NCBI RefSeq assembly: GCF_012395835.1
Contig: NZ_JAAZSQ010000028.1
Span: 1,406-42,883, forward strand
Reading direction: 5' to 3'
Length of the DNA stretch: 41,478 bases
Source: Arthrobacter mobilis
GTDB taxonomy: Bacteria; Actinomycetota; Actinomycetes; Actinomycetales; Micrococcaceae
The notes under the pieces are model-generated. The model searched no databases. It saw only the letters and a program-made list of their open reading frames with translations, and was not told the DNA's origin. Shown piece by piece: positions 17,519 through 26,249 of the stretch. Position 1 is the stretch's first letter. Every line of letters begins with the position of its first letter. A program made the position numbers and the translations under genes.

Positions 17519-18502
17519 GTGACCACAGAAATATCCGCGTCCGTGCGCGACGTGATCATTGTCGGATCCGGTCCTGCCGGCTACACCGCTGCCGTGTACA
17601 CGGCGCGCGCCAACCTGAAGCCGCTGCTGATCGCCAGCTCCGTGCAGGCCGGCGGCGAGCTGATGAACACCACCGACGTGGAGAACTTCCCGGGCTTCCC
17701 GGAGGGCATCCTGGGTCCGGAGCTGATGGAACAGTTCCAGAAGCAGGCCGAGCGGTTCGGCACCGAGATCCTGTTCGAGGACGTCACCTCCCTGGAGCTG
17801 GACGGCGAGATCAAGAAGGTCACCATCGCCACCGGCCAGACGTTCCTGGCCCGCGCCGTCATCATCTCCACCGGCTCCGCCTACCGTGAGCTGGGCCTGG
17901 AGGACGAAAAGCGCCTCTCCGGCCACGGCGTGAGCTGGTGCGCCACCTGCGACGGCTTCTTCTTCCGCGACCAGGACATCGCCGTCGTCGGCGGCGGCGA
18001 CTCGGCCATGGAGGAAGCCCTCTTCCTGACCAAGTTCGCCCGGTCCGTCACCGTGGTCCACCGCCGCGACAGCCTGCGCGCCTCCAGGATCATGCAGGAC
18101 CGCGCGCTGGCACACGAGAAGATCAGCTTCGCCTGGAACTCCGAAGTCACCGGCATCAGCGGCACGGACAAGGTCACCGGGATCACGCTGCGCAGCACCG
18201 TGGACGGCACCGAATCCGAACTGGCCGTGACCGGGGTCTTCGTGGCCATCGGCAACGACCCGCGCGTGGACCTGGTCAAGGGCCAGCTGGAGCTGACCCC
18301 CGAAGGCACCATCGCCGTCGAGGGCCGCTCCTCCAGGACCTCGCTGCCGGGCGTCTTCGCCGCCGGCGACGTCGTGGACCCCACCTACCGCCAGGCCATC
18401 ACCGCCGCCGGCTCCGGCTGCGCCGCGGCCATCGACGTCGAGCACTTCCTCGCCGCCCAGCACCACGCCGCCGTTCCGGCCGCCGAGCCGGCCACCGTCT
18501 GA
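17519..18502 (+). CDS. trxB: Thioredoxin reductase
   Basis: A 327-residue low-molecular-weight flavoprotein that reduces thioredoxin with NADPH. The FAD loop is GSGPAG (16-21), the redox pair is C141-A-T-C144, and the NADP loop is [12 protein letters not shown] (from about 157). The start is GTG with AAGAGG 10 bases upstream. The C-terminal tail is Ala-rich and slightly longer than the minimum. It is followed by trxA after 26 bases and sits behind a SigR-like promoter, so disulphide-stress induction is expected. Confidence 0.95.
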   Translation: MTTEISASVRDVIIVGSGPAGYTAAVYTARANLKPLLIASSVQAGGELMNTTDVENFPGFPEGILGPELMEQFQKQAERFGTEILFEDVTSLELDGEIKKVTIATGQTFLARAVIISTGSAYRELGLEDEKRLSGHGVSWCATCDGFFFRDQDIAVVGGGDSAMEEALFLTKFARSVTVVHRRDSLRASRIMQDRALAHEKISFAWNSEVTGISGTDKVTGITLRSTVDGTESELAVTGVFVAIGNDPRVDLVKGQLELTPEGTIAVEGRSSRTSLPGVFAAGDVVDPTYRQAITAAGSGCAAAIDVEHFLAAQHHAAVPAAEPATV

Positions 18503-18528
18503 GAACCACTGCCGAAAGGGAGCACATC

Positions 18529-18855
18529 ATGAGCACTGCCAAGGAAGTAACCGACGCCAGCTTCGATGCCGACGTCCTCAAGGCCGACAAGCCGGTCATC
18601 GTGGATTTCTGGGCGGAATGGTGCGGCCCGTGCCGCATGCTGACCCCCGTCCTGGACGCCATCGCCGCCGAGCACGCCGGCAAGGTCGAGGTGGTCAAGC
18701 TCAATGTCGACGACAACCCGGCCACCGCCTCCAAGTACGGCATCACCTCCATTCCGGCGGTGTACGTCTTCAACAACGGCGAGGTGGCCGCTACCTCCAT
18801 CGGCGCCAAGCCCAAGCAGATCCTCGAGCGGGAATTCGCCGAATTCCTCGGCTAG
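18529..18855 (+). CDS. trxA: Thioredoxin
   Basis: A 108-residue classical thioredoxin with the active site WCGPC (31-35) and the cis-proline segment [10 protein letters not shown]. It receives electrons from the adjacent thioredoxin reductase and reduces protein disulphides in the cytoplasm. ATG 18529 has AAAGGGAG upstream. It forms one operon with trxB and probably with the following amidase gene, which starts 6 bases later. Confidence 0.96.
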   Translation: MSTAKEVTDASFDADVLKADKPVIVDFWAEWCGPCRMLTPVLDAIAAEHAGKVEVVKLNVDDNPATASKYGITSIPAVYVFNNGEVAATSIGAKPKQILEREFAEFLG

Positions 18856-18860
18856 GCACC

Positions 18861-20054
18861 ATGCACTCGAACGATCCGGCGCCGGCCAGCCTGCGCCGCA
18901 CGGATTCGAGCCGGCGCGTAGTGGCCTTGCGCGAAAGGCTGCTGCGCGCCGGCGTGTCCATGGCGTACCTGGCCCCGGACCAGGTCAATGATCCGGAACG
19001 GTTCGACGACCATGTCGACGCCGCGGTGCGCACCTTCCAGCAGTCCCGCGGCCTGATGGTGGACGGGGTCGCCGGGCCCGAGACCGAGCGCGCCCTCGCC
19101 GAGGCCCAGTACAAGCTCGGCGACCGGGTCCTGGCCCGGCCCGCCGCAGGCGCCGAACCGCTGCGCGGCGACGACGTCACCGAACTGCAGCGCCAGCTGT
19201 CCTACCTGGGCTTCTACTACGGGCATATCGACGGCGAATTCGGCGAGCGCACGCATCTGGCCGTGCGCGAACTGCAGCTGAACCTGGGCCTGGAAATGAC
19301 CGGGGTCTGCGATGCGGTGCTGATCGATGCCATGGCCCGGGTCAACCGCACCATCAGCTCCAGCCAGGCCTTCTCGCTGCGCGACTACGAGCGGCTCAAC
19401 CAGACCACCGCCGCCCTGGCCGGCAGGGTCATCTGCCTGGCTGCGGGCACCGGCACCACCCGGGCCGCCGGCCGGCCCGACCAGGCCGGCGGCGGGCCGC
19501 TGACCGAACAGCTGGTCGCCACGGACGTTCTCCGGCGGATCCGGACCATCCTGGGCAGCCTCGGCGCCGAGGTAAAGGTCGTCGAGGTCCCGGAAGGGAC
19601 GCCCTCCGGCACCCGGGTGCGGCTGATCCAGGAATCCCAGGCCAGCCTGTGCGTGTCCCTGCACTGCGACTGGCTGGAGCAGACCGCCGCCAGCGGGGCC
19701 TCGGCCTTCTACTGGGGCCGGACGGAAACCGGCGAGATCAACTCCCCCATCGGCCACCGCGCCGCCGAGCTGATCCTGAAGGAAATCACCGCCAGGACGG
19801 GCCTGCCCAGTCTGGGCGTGCACGGGCGCCGCTGGGACGTCCTGCGGCTGGCCACCATGCCCTCGGTCCACCTGGAGCTGGGTTACCTGAGCAGCGCCCA
19901 CGACGCGCAGCTGCTGGCGGATCCGATCATCCGCCAGATCATTGCCGACGCGGTGGTGATCGCCATCCAGCGGCTGTACCTGCTGGAAGAGGACGACGAA
20001 CCCACGGGCACCCTGGCCCTGGAGGATGTGCTGCGCTTCAACCCCGAGCGCTGA
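18861..20054 (+). CDS. cwlM: CwlM-like N-acetylmuramoyl-L-alanine amidase homologue with degraded zinc site
   Basis: A 397-residue protein without a signal peptide. Two peptidoglycan-binding-like repeats (about 20-85 and 104-155) precede an Amidase_3 fold (about 188-375). Of the zinc site, E216, H268 (SLHCD) and the catalytic E339 (HLELGYLSS) are present. The first histidine is absent, because the usual DPGHGG is replaced by LAAGTGTT (193-200). In Mycobacterium the cytoplasmic CwlM acts as a regulator of MurA after PknB phosphorylation and not mainly as a hydrolase. The lost ligand and lack of export signal support a regulatory role here. Start ATG is 6 bases after trxA. Confidence 0.85.
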   Translation: MHSNDPAPASLRRTDSSRRVVALRERLLRAGVSMAYLAPDQVNDPERFDDHVDAAVRTFQQSRGLMVDGVAGPETERALAEAQYKLGDRVLARPAAGAEPLRGDDVTELQRQLSYLGFYYGHIDGEFGERTHLAVRELQLNLGLEMTGVCDAVLIDAMARVNRTISSSQAFSLRDYERLNQTTAALAGRVICLAAGTGTTRAAGRPDQAGGGPLTEQLVATDVLRRIRTILGSLGAEVKVVEVPEGTPSGTRVRLIQESQASLCVSLHCDWLEQTAASGASAFYWGRTETGEINSPIGHRAAELILKEITARTGLPSLGVHGRRWDVLRLATMPSVHLELGYLSSAHDAQLLADPIIRQIIADAVVIAIQRLYLLEEDDEPTGTLALEDVLRFNPER

Positions 20055-20077
20055 GGACACCGCCGAGGAGGGCATCC

Positions 20078-20722
20078 ATGGGCACGGACCCGGTCAGGGC
20101 GTTCGTGGAACAGCTGGCGGCCACCGGGACCGGACCAGACAGCACCAACTTCTTCGCCGGCCCGGACAACGCCGTGCGCCGGCGCAACCTGGAGCTGTAC
20201 CTGCGGCAGATGCTGGAGCGGGCGCCCCGGGTGCTGCTGCTGGGCGAGGCGCCGGGCTTCCGGGGCATGCGCATCACCGGCGTGCCGTTCACCAACACCG
20301 CCATTCTCCAGGGCCGGGGCAACCACTTCGGACTCTTCGGGCCGGGACAGGGCTATGCCCTGCCGGCCGACGCTCCGCCGGTGGCCCCGGAACCGACCGC
20401 CACGGTGATGTGGGAGGTGCTGGCGGAGCTGGATTTCCTGCCCCTGCTCTGGAGCGCCTACCCGCTGCACCCGCACCGTCCGGACCGGCCGCTGTCCAAC
20501 CGCACCCCGTCGGCTGCCGAGGTCCTGGCCGGGCAGCCGCTCTGGCTCGCCCTGGCCCGGCTGTTCGCGGTGCAGGTGGTGGTCGCCGTCGGCAATGTGG
20601 CCGGGCGCAGCGTCCGCGCCGCCGGCCTGGAGGCCCCCAAGGTGCGCCACCCGGCCCACGGCGGCAAGGCCAGGTTCCGGCAGGGCCTGCAGGAACTGCT
20701 GGCCGCCGGCCTCAACGGTTAG
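20078..20722 (+). CDS. Uracil-DNA glycosylase superfamily protein
   Basis: A 214-residue protein with the uracil-DNA-glycosylase superfamily pattern: the N-terminal water-activating-loop region VLLLGEAPGFRG (about 50-61), a central AVGNVAG strand, and a C-terminal RHPAHGGKARF segment in the position of the family's HPS loop. It may excise damaged bases. Motifs differ from the classical Ung, so activity and substrate are unproven. ATG 20078 has GAGGAGG upstream. Its last 4 bases overlap the convergent GH15 gene. Confidence 0.8.
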   Translation: MGTDPVRAFVEQLAATGTGPDSTNFFAGPDNAVRRRNLELYLRQMLERAPRVLLLGEAPGFRGMRITGVPFTNTAILQGRGNHFGLFGPGQGYALPADAPPVAPEPTATVMWEVLAELDFLPLLWSAYPLHPHRPDRPLSNRTPSAAEVLAGQPLWLALARLFAVQVVVAVGNVAGRSVRAAGLEAPKVRHPAHGGKARFRQGLQELLAAGLNG

Positions 20723-22590
20723 CCCGGGCAGGCTTGTGCCCCCTGGCCCTCCGGGACGCCGGCCGGCACCGGGACGGCGCCCTCCCGCCGGGTCTCCCGG
20801 AGGGCCAGGGCCGCCTGGACCAGCGCGGCGTGGGTCAGGGCCTGCGGGAAGTTGCCCAGCTGGGTGCCGGTGGCCGGGTCCATCTCCTCCCCGTACAGGC
20901 CCAGCTCGCTGGCCCGGCCGAGCAGCTCCCCGAACAGGTCCACGGCTTCGGCGCGGCGGCCGGTCCGGGCCAGGGCCGCCACGAGCCAGAAGGAGCAGGG
21001 CAGGAAGGCCCCCTCGGTGCCGGGCAGGCCGTCGCGGCCGGGCGGGTACCGGTACAGCAGCGGCCCGCCGGCGGAAAGTTCGCGCCGGACCGCGTCCACC
21101 GTGCCCCGCATCCGGGACGAGCCGGCCTCCTCGAAGCCCAGCGCGGGCAGGATCAGCAGGGCGGCATCCAGGTCTGCCGAACCGTAGCTGCGGGTGTAGC
21201 TGCGCCGGACCGGATCGAACCCCCTGGACCGTACCTCGGCGGCGATGGCCTCCCGGGCGGCCTGCCACCGCCGCTGCCGGCGCCCGCCCAGGCGGTGGCT
21301 TTGCCCGATCCGCAGCGCCCGGTCCAGGGCCAGCCAGCCCATCAGCTTCGAGTGCACGTGGTGGTCCGCGTCGCCGCGGATCTCCCAGATCCCGGCGTCC
21401 GGCTCCTGCCACCGGCGGGCCACCTGGTCGGCGAAGCCGCGCATCGCACGCCAGGTCTCCGAGTACAGCCGGTGCCCGTCCTGCACGAAGGCCCAGGCGG
21501 CGTCCAGGACCCAGCCGTAGCTGTCGAGCTGGTGCTGGGCGGCGGCGCCGTTGCCCACCCGGACCGGCACGCTGCCGGCGTAGCCTGGCCAGCCCTGCAG
21601 CTCGCGCTCCCGGGGCACGTGGCCTCCGGTCAGGGTGAGCAGCGCCGGCAGCCGCGGGCGCTGCAGCCGGCTCGCGTGCAGCAGCCAGCCGAGGAAGCTG
21701 CGGGCCTCCCCGTCCATGCCGGCGGCGAGGAAGGCGCCGACGCCGATGCTGGCATCGCGCGGCCAGGCGTACCGGTAGTCCCAGTTGCGCAGCCCGCCGG
21801 GGTGCTCGGGCAGCGAGGTGGTCGGGGCCGCCACCGGGGCCCCGGAGGGGGCGTAGGTGAGCAGCCGCAGCGTCAGCAGGCTGCGCACCACCTCCTCGCG
21901 GAAGGGGATGTCCGGGTCGATCCCGGAGGTCCAGGCCCGCCAGAGCGCTTCGTCGGCCTCGACCAGGGCCCAGGCCGCTGCCGGGTCGACGTGGACGAGC
22001 GGTTCGCCGCAGGCCACGGCGAGCACAAGCACGAGCGGGCGGCCCGGCTCCACGGTGACCTCGGCCGGCCGGCCCGGCTCGAGGTCCAGCTGCGGGTCGC
22101 AGCCCAGCGACAGGGCCAGCGGCCCCCACTCGCACACCAGTTCCCGCCCGCGGCGGATCCTGGGCCGGCGGTGGTGTTCGCCCAGGCGCGGGTCGAACTC
22201 GATGACGGCCCGGACGGGGGCGCCCTCGGCCGAGAGCCGCCGCACCAGCAGCGTCGCCGGCAGCAACTGCCCGGCCACCTCGGCCACCATCGCCTCGGTC
22301 AGGACCAGCCGGCCCTCCCCCACCGCCCACACGGTCTCCAGGGTCGCGCAGTGCCGCAGGTAGCGGCGGCTCAGGCGCTGCGCGGGCAGGGCGGGCCCGG
22401 CGCGGAAGGTGCCCGCCGCGGGGCCGCCGAGCAGGCGGCCGAACACCGGCTCGCCGTCGAACGCCGGCGCGCAGAACCAGTCCACGGCGCCGTCGCCGGA
22501 GACCAGCAGGGCGGTGCGGGTATCGCCCAGCAGCCCGTAGTCCCCGATCGGGACCGGCGGCCCCAGCCCTGCGGGATGAACCTTGGCCAT
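20719..22590 (-). CDS. GH15-family glucoamylase/trehalase-like hydrolase
   Basis: A 623-residue glycoside hydrolase family 15 protein, cytoplasmic because no signal peptide is seen. The N-terminal beta domain has IGDYGLLGDTRTALLVS and GAVDWFCAPAFDG. The (alpha/alpha)6 barrel includes RDASIGVGAF, PDAGIWEIRGDADHHVHSKLMGW and a C-terminal GEEMDPATGTQLGNFPQA, which holds a conserved glutamate. Actinobacterial members include trehalases that cleave trehalose to glucose; glucan hydrolysis is the alternative. The ATG start is 7 bases after the stop of the upstream membrane gene, so the two are likely co-transcribed. Confidence 0.9.
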   Translation of the reverse strand: MAKVHPAGLGPPVPIGDYGLLGDTRTALLVSGDGAVDWFCAPAFDGEPVFGRLLGGPAAGTFRAGPALPAQRLSRRYLRHCATLETVWAVGEGRLVLTEAMVAEVAGQLLPATLLVRRLSAEGAPVRAVIEFDPRLGEHHRRPRIRRGRELVCEWGPLALSLGCDPQLDLEPGRPAEVTVEPGRPLVLVLAVACGEPLVHVDPAAAWALVEADEALWRAWTSGIDPDIPFREEVVRSLLTLRLLTYAPSGAPVAAPTTSLPEHPGGLRNWDYRYAWPRDASIGVGAFLAAGMDGEARSFLGWLLHASRLQRPRLPALLTLTGGHVPRERELQGWPGYAGSVPVRVGNGAAAQHQLDSYGWVLDAAWAFVQDGHRLYSETWRAMRGFADQVARRWQEPDAGIWEIRGDADHHVHSKLMGWLALDRALRIGQSHRLGGRRQRRWQAAREAIAAEVRSRGFDPVRRSYTRSYGSADLDAALLILPALGFEEAGSSRMRGTVDAVRRELSAGGPLLYRYPPGRDGLPGTEGAFLPCSFWLVAALARTGRRAEAVDLFGELLGRASELGLYGEEMDPATGTQLGNFPQALTHAALVQAALALRETRREGAVPVPAGVPEGQGAQACPG

Positions 22591-22596
22591 GGCCGC

Positions 22597-23073
22597 TCAC
22601 CGTGCCTGCAGCAGCAGCCCGAGGACGGCGCCGTAGAGCAGGTGGGCGCCGACCGCCACGGCCGGGGTCTGGATACCGTAGTTCAGGGCAAGCAGGCCGG
22701 GGGGCTCCAGCACCGACCTGCTTGCCGGCCCGGCCCGCTGCGACGCCATCCGCGGGTGGACCCCCGGCAGCAGCGGCAGGATCACCGTCAGCGCCACGGC
22801 CACATGCAGCAGGCCAAGCAGCGCGCCGAGCCACCAGGTGCTCCGGCCCAGCAGGGCGAAGGTCGCCGCATAGCCGAGCGCGAACCCCTGTCCCGCGGCC
22901 AGGTGAAGGAAGAACCCGGCGACGCGGGCCTTGTCGGGGTCGGCCGTGACAAGGGTGCCGAGCACGAGCGGAAGGTCCAGGCGCGTCAGCCCCGCCATCT
23001 GCGCGCCGATCATCACCACGGTCAGGACACTCGTGGCCAGCAGCCCGAACAGGGCCCACCCGGACCAGTCCAT
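22597..23073 (-). CDS. Small four-helix membrane protein, unknown function
   Basis: A 158-residue protein with four hydrophobic stretches: about 5-25, 55-75, 78-102 and 128-156. A hydrophilic loop with Arg and Pro (HPRMASQRAG) lies between the third and fourth. I recognise no family with confidence. It starts at an ATG with GGGGG 8 bases upstream and is followed closely by the GH15 gene. A promoter-region palindrome lies just upstream. Confidence 0.7.
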   Translation of the reverse strand: MDWSGWALFGLLATSVLTVVMIGAQMAGLTRLDLPLVLGTLVTADPDKARVAGFFLHLAAGQGFALGYAATFALLGRSTWWLGALLGLLHVAVALTVILPLLPGVHPRMASQRAGPASRSVLEPPGLLALNYGIQTPAVAVGAHLLYGAVLGLLLQAR

Positions 23074-23091
23074 TTCAGCACCCCCGGAGTC

Positions 23092-23119
23092 TCTAAAAAG
23101 AGCTTATCTTGATTTTAGA
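23092..23119. promoter_or_regulatory. AT-rich inverted repeat upstream of the small membrane protein
   Basis: TCTAAAA (23092-23098) and TTTTAGA (23113-23119) are perfect 7-bp inverted arms with 14 bases between them. The block is far more AT-rich than its surroundings and lies 19-46 bases upstream of the start codon. It may be a regulator binding site over the promoter. Confidence 0.4.
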
Positions 23120-23136
23120 ATCCGCCGCAGGCATGG

Positions 23137-23169
23137 TCAAGCCCCCGTACCAAGGGTGCGGGGGCTTGA
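23137..23169. terminator. Hairpin terminator after the DUF488 gene
   Basis: TCAAGCCCCCG (23137-23147) pairs with CGGGGGCTTGA (23159-23169) over 11 bp; three more loop bases can pair (ACC with GGT). It begins 7 bases past the DUF488 stop. There is no T run, as is common in actinobacteria. Confidence 0.7.
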
Positions 23170-23175
23170 TGCGGG

Positions 23176-23712
23176 CTACGGCACGACGTCGTAGAACAGC
23201 TGGCCGCCGGCAGCCCGGACGCCGTCGGTTGGCTTGTGCTCCGTGATCCTTCCCGGCGGCATCAGGTGGCCCACGTCGACGCCGTCGAGCAGGACCGCGT
23301 GGTCGGCGATCAGGCGCCGGTGGCACCGCCACCACACGGTCTCGCTGCACATGATGGCGGTCCGCCGCGCCGCCGCCTGGGCGAGCACCCCGTTGAGCGC
23401 CTCGATGAATTCCGCCGAGCGCATGTGGGCGGCATAGGCCCGGAAGGACTCATTCCGCAGGGCAGTGTCGGGCGAGTCCGCCGGGAGCTTGCGGAAGCCG
23501 CCCAGCCGCTGCTCCCAGCGGTAGCCGATGCCGGCCTCCGGCAGCCACTGCTCCAGGCTGGCCTTGCCGAAGTGCGGGTGCTTGCGGCTGCCCGGGCCGA
23601 TCCGGACATCGACGACGGCGGCGACCTGCGCCGCCTGAAGCAGCTGCCGGAACTCCTCCTGGCCGGCGGCCCCGTGGCCCACCGTAAGCAGGAGCGTACG
23701 TGCTGCCGTCAT
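23176..23712 (-). CDS. DUF488 family protein
   Basis: A 178-residue DUF488 protein. The family pattern is clear: LLTVGHGAAG at the N-terminus, DVRIGPGSRKHPHF, a central GYRWEQRLGG, and the Cys-rich signature MCSETVWWRCHRRLIADH (Cys, Glu, Cys-His-Arg). The function of the family is not established, though links to nucleic acid or stress metabolism have been suggested. The ATG at 23712 has GGGGCGGG upstream. A longer frame runs into the neighbouring regulator gene and is rejected. Confidence 0.88.
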   Translation of the reverse strand: MTAARTLLLTVGHGAAGQEEFRQLLQAAQVAAVVDVRIGPGSRKHPHFGKASLEQWLPEAGIGYRWEQRLGGFRKLPADSPDTALRNESFRAYAAHMRSAEFIEALNGVLAQAAARRTAIMCSETVWWRCHRRLIADHAVLLDGVDVGHLMPPGRITEHKPTDGVRAAGGQLFYDVVP

Positions 23713-23767
23713 GATCCCGCCCCTGCTTCGCTCGCGGCGAAGGCTTCGGACGCCTGCAACGGCACGG

Positions 23768-24658
23768 TCAGCGCAGGTGGTCCCGCTGCAGCGCCGCATT
23801 CGCCGTCCGCTCCGCCGCCAGGGAGGCCAGGAGCCGAAGCCGCTCCGCGGAGGGCGATCCGGGTTCGGCGGTGTAGATGAGCAGGACGAGCCCGGGTTCG
23901 GCGGTGAGGGCCAGTTCCTCATAGGCCAGGACGAGCTCGCCCACCTCGGGGTGCCTGAACCGCTTCGTGCCGGTACCGTGGGTGCGCACATCGTGCGCGC
24001 CCCAGAGCCTGCGGAACGTCCCGCTCTGCGTGGAGAGCTCGCCGACAAGGTTCTGCAGGCCCCGGTCGTGGGGGTCGCGGCCGGCCTCCGCCCGCATGAT
24101 GGCCACGCACATCTGCGCGAAGACGTCCCAGTCCGGGTAGAACTCCCGGGAGGCCGGATCCAGGAACTGGAAGCGCGCCAGGTTCGGGGTGCGGCCGCCG
24201 TCGCCGATCACGGGCGAGTAAAAGGCGCGGCCCAGCGCGTTCAGGACGAGCAGGTCCTGCTGCTGGTTGCGGACGAAGGCGATGCCCTCCGTGATCGCGT
24301 CCAGCGCCCACTGCAGGCTGGGGCGGGAGGCGGCCTGCCTGGCCGCCCGGCGGCGGGTCCGGCCGGAGGTGGGGATGCCGTCGGCGGCGCGCGCGAGGTC
24401 GAACAGGTGCGCACGCTCGGTGTCGTCGAGGTTCAGGGCCCGCGAGACCGCGTCGAGCACGGAGGAGGATGCGCCGGCGATCGCGCCGCGTTCCAGCTTG
24501 GCGTAGTACTCGACGCTCACCCCGGCCAGCATCGCGACCTCGGTGCGCCGCAGGCCGGGCACGCGCCGCTTGGGGCCGGCGGGGAGCCCGGCCTGCCCGG
24601 GCGTGACCTTGGCCCGCCGCGACATGAGGAATTCGCGGACCTCGTCTCGATTGTCCAT
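23768..24658 (-). CDS. XRE-type helix-turn-helix regulator with MmyB-like ligand domain
   Basis: A 296-residue regulator. The N-terminal helix-turn-helix (about 15-75) includes GLRRTEVAMLAGVSVEYYAKLERG, the typical actinobacterial MmyB form. The C-terminal part (about 105-270) has NALGRAFYSP, FLDPASREFYPDWD and RLWGAHDVRTHGTGTKRFRHPEVGEL, the MmyB-like (PAS-like) ligand domain. Such genes commonly sit divergent from a transporter or oxidoreductase they repress. Here the divergent gene is the decayed MFS transporter, so the regulator may have lost its target. Start ATG 24658 is chosen over an upstream TTG-type extension. Confidence 0.88.
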   Translation of the reverse strand: MDNRDEVREFLMSRRAKVTPGQAGLPAGPKRRVPGLRRTEVAMLAGVSVEYYAKLERGAIAGASSSVLDAVSRALNLDDTERAHLFDLARAADGIPTSGRTRRRAARQAASRPSLQWALDAITEGIAFVRNQQQDLLVLNALGRAFYSPVIGDGGRTPNLARFQFLDPASREFYPDWDVFAQMCVAIMRAEAGRDPHDRGLQNLVGELSTQSGTFRRLWGAHDVRTHGTGTKRFRHPEVGELVLAYEELALTAEPGLVLLIYTAEPGSPSAERLRLLASLAAERTANAALQRDHLR

Positions 24659-24755
24659 ATGGTCAGGATAGGTCGGCCCCGGCAAGACTGGGGTGCCCTG
24701 TCGGTACACCCCTCGGCAGTGGCTGCCACTGCGCGGCCGGGCGCCGTTTACTGAA

Positions 24756-25430
24756 ATGGTGCCCCGTCCCTCTCCCCTGCCGTAGCGGCCCCCCGGGCGG
24801 CTGCTTCCAACGTTGCTGCTCGTGCCGGCGGTGTTCGGCCCGATCTCGATGGACCTCTACCTGCCGGTACTGCCCGCGCAGACGGCCGAACAGGACGCCG
24901 CGACCTCTATTCCGGCGGGGCCTGTTCGCGTTCCTCGCAGCGATCGGCGCGGCCATCCTCGCCGGAATCGCGCTCATCTACCGCGAAACCCTGCCGGCGC
25001 ACCACCGCATCATCGGCGGCTTCGCAGAGTCCGGACGCGACTTCCGCACCCTGCTGGCAAACCGCGTGTTCACCGGTGCCGTGCTCGTGCAGGGATTCGT
25101 GAACGCCGCCCTGTCCGCCTACCTCGCCGGGGCAACCTACGTGCTGCAGGACATCTACAGCCTCTCCCCGCAGCAGTACGCGCTCGCGTTCGGCCTGAAT
25201 TCGGCCGGGTTCATGGTCTTCGGCTACCTCGCCGGCCGCGCAAGCGAGCGGTGGAGCGTGACGGGCACGCTCGCCGCCGGACCGGTCCTGTGCGCGCTCG
25301 GCGCCCTCGGCCTGCTCGCCGCGGGACTTTTCGCGCTGCCGCTGGCCGCCGTGATCGTATCGCTGCTGGTCATGGTCAACGGCGTCGCCGCCACGATGCT
25401 GCCGCTCGGCGTCGTCACCGTCGTCTCGGT
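24756..25430 (+). pseudogene. Decayed Bcr/CflA-type MFS drug transporter
   Basis: The frame from ATG 24756 meets a TAG at 24783 and then continues as a recognisable first transmembrane helix (TLLLVPAVFGPISMDLYLPVLP). After about 24900 the similarity jumps to another frame and a later part of the transporter (RRGLFAFLAAIGAAILAG, then VLVQGFVNAALSAYLAGATYVLQDIYSLSP) up to about 25425. So there is a stop, a frameshift and an internal deletion covering helices 2 to 5. It is divergent from the XRE regulator. The end point is approximate. Confidence 0.75.
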
Positions 25431-25539
25431 CGCCCTTGCCGCCGCGGCGCACGCGGCGCTCATGATCCGCTGCAACGCGCCGATGCGAGCGATCGGCACG
25501 CGGGCCGGGCACCTCCGCGTGCCGCTGGCCGAGGGCACG

Positions 25540-25755
25540 TCATCGTCACCCACGACGTCGCCTTTGACGGACTCGAGCCCTTCTCCGGCATCCACCTGCA
25601 CGGCGGGCCCGCACCGGTGAGCGGTTTCCTGCCCGAACTCATCGCGCTGTTCATGGGCGCGGAGATCAACCCCGGCGAGGTCTTCGGCCTCACCCTGCCG
25701 CCCGGGCAGGCCGCCGAACCCTACCAGGCCATGGACGAGCGCCGCCAGGGTCCTG
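25540..25755 (+). pseudogene. C-terminal fragment of a zinc alcohol dehydrogenase
   Basis: In one frame the sequence reads HGGPAPVSGFLPELIALFM, then INPGEVFGLTLP and a final AMDERRQ. This is the C-terminal helix-strand pattern of zinc-dependent alcohol dehydrogenases (INPGxVFDLxLP...YRAMDERRA). The N-terminal two thirds, including all zinc ligands, are absent, and the frame ends in unrelated sequence. Boundaries are approximate. It lies directly after the MFS remnant. Confidence 0.65.
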
Positions 25756-25880
25756 CTCACCCCCTCCCCCAAGCCTCGGTCACCGTAACTCTGTGACTCC
25801 AGAAGTCTGGAACTCCGCGACCCGGTGACTCCGGGACTCTGTTGGGCGCGGCCCTTCGAGTCCTCCGCGCTGCGAAACGA

Positions 25881-25917
25881 AAGGTGCCGCCGCAACATCG
25901 TGTTGCGGCGGCACCTT
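25881..25917. terminator. Strong bidirectional hairpin terminator
   Basis: A perfect 17-bp stem, AAGGTGCCGCCGCAACA (25881-25897) with TGTTGCGGCGGCACCTT (25901-25917), closes a TCG loop. CGAAAC (25873-25878) and GTTTCG (25920-25925) extend it after a small internal loop. It lies just downstream of the minus-strand small ORF and probably ends its transcript. Confidence 0.85.
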
Positions 25918-25939
25918 CGGTTTCGTCCGGCTGCGGGCC

Positions 25940-26143
25940 CTAGCCGATGTGGGCCGGCGCGTCCCCGGGCATGCCCCCGGGGACGCTGACCGTGAACACG
26001 TTGGGTCCGCTGCGGGTGACCCTGACCCGGTCCTTCGGGGCGTTTGCCTGGGAGGATACGTGGGTGATGGCCGCGTCCAGCGTGTGGTCGATCGTGGAGT
26101 GGTCCCAGATCTTGAGGGTCATCGAGTGCGATTCAAAGCTCAT
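25940..26143 (-). CDS. Small hypothetical protein
   Basis: A 67-residue acid-neutral protein from ATG 26143 with AAAGGAAG about 10 bases upstream, followed by a strong terminator. Predicted helix (SMTLKIWDHSTIDHTLDAAITHV) is followed by a beta pair (DRVRVTRS then VFTVSVPGG). I do not recognise the family. The ribosome site, terminator and clean end support a real gene among decayed neighbours. Confidence 0.6.
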   Translation of the reverse strand: MSFESHSMTLKIWDHSTIDHTLDAAITHVSSQANAPKDRVRVTRSGPNVFTVSVPGGMPGDAPAHIG

Positions 26144-26249
26144 GCGCCGTTGCTTCCTTTGAGAGTTTCCCGGCCGCCTCCTCGCTGAGGCAGCGGCATC
26201 CACCCTATCCGACCAGGCGTCCCCGGCAGGTCAAAGTGTGAGCTATGGC

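Noticed and set aside
19883-23059. Very long open frames on both strands over the GH15 gene (over 1000 codons each)
   Set aside because: They are shadows of high-GC codon use; residues are Arg/Pro/Ala/Gly-rich with no family motifs, while the GH15 frame has clear motifs.
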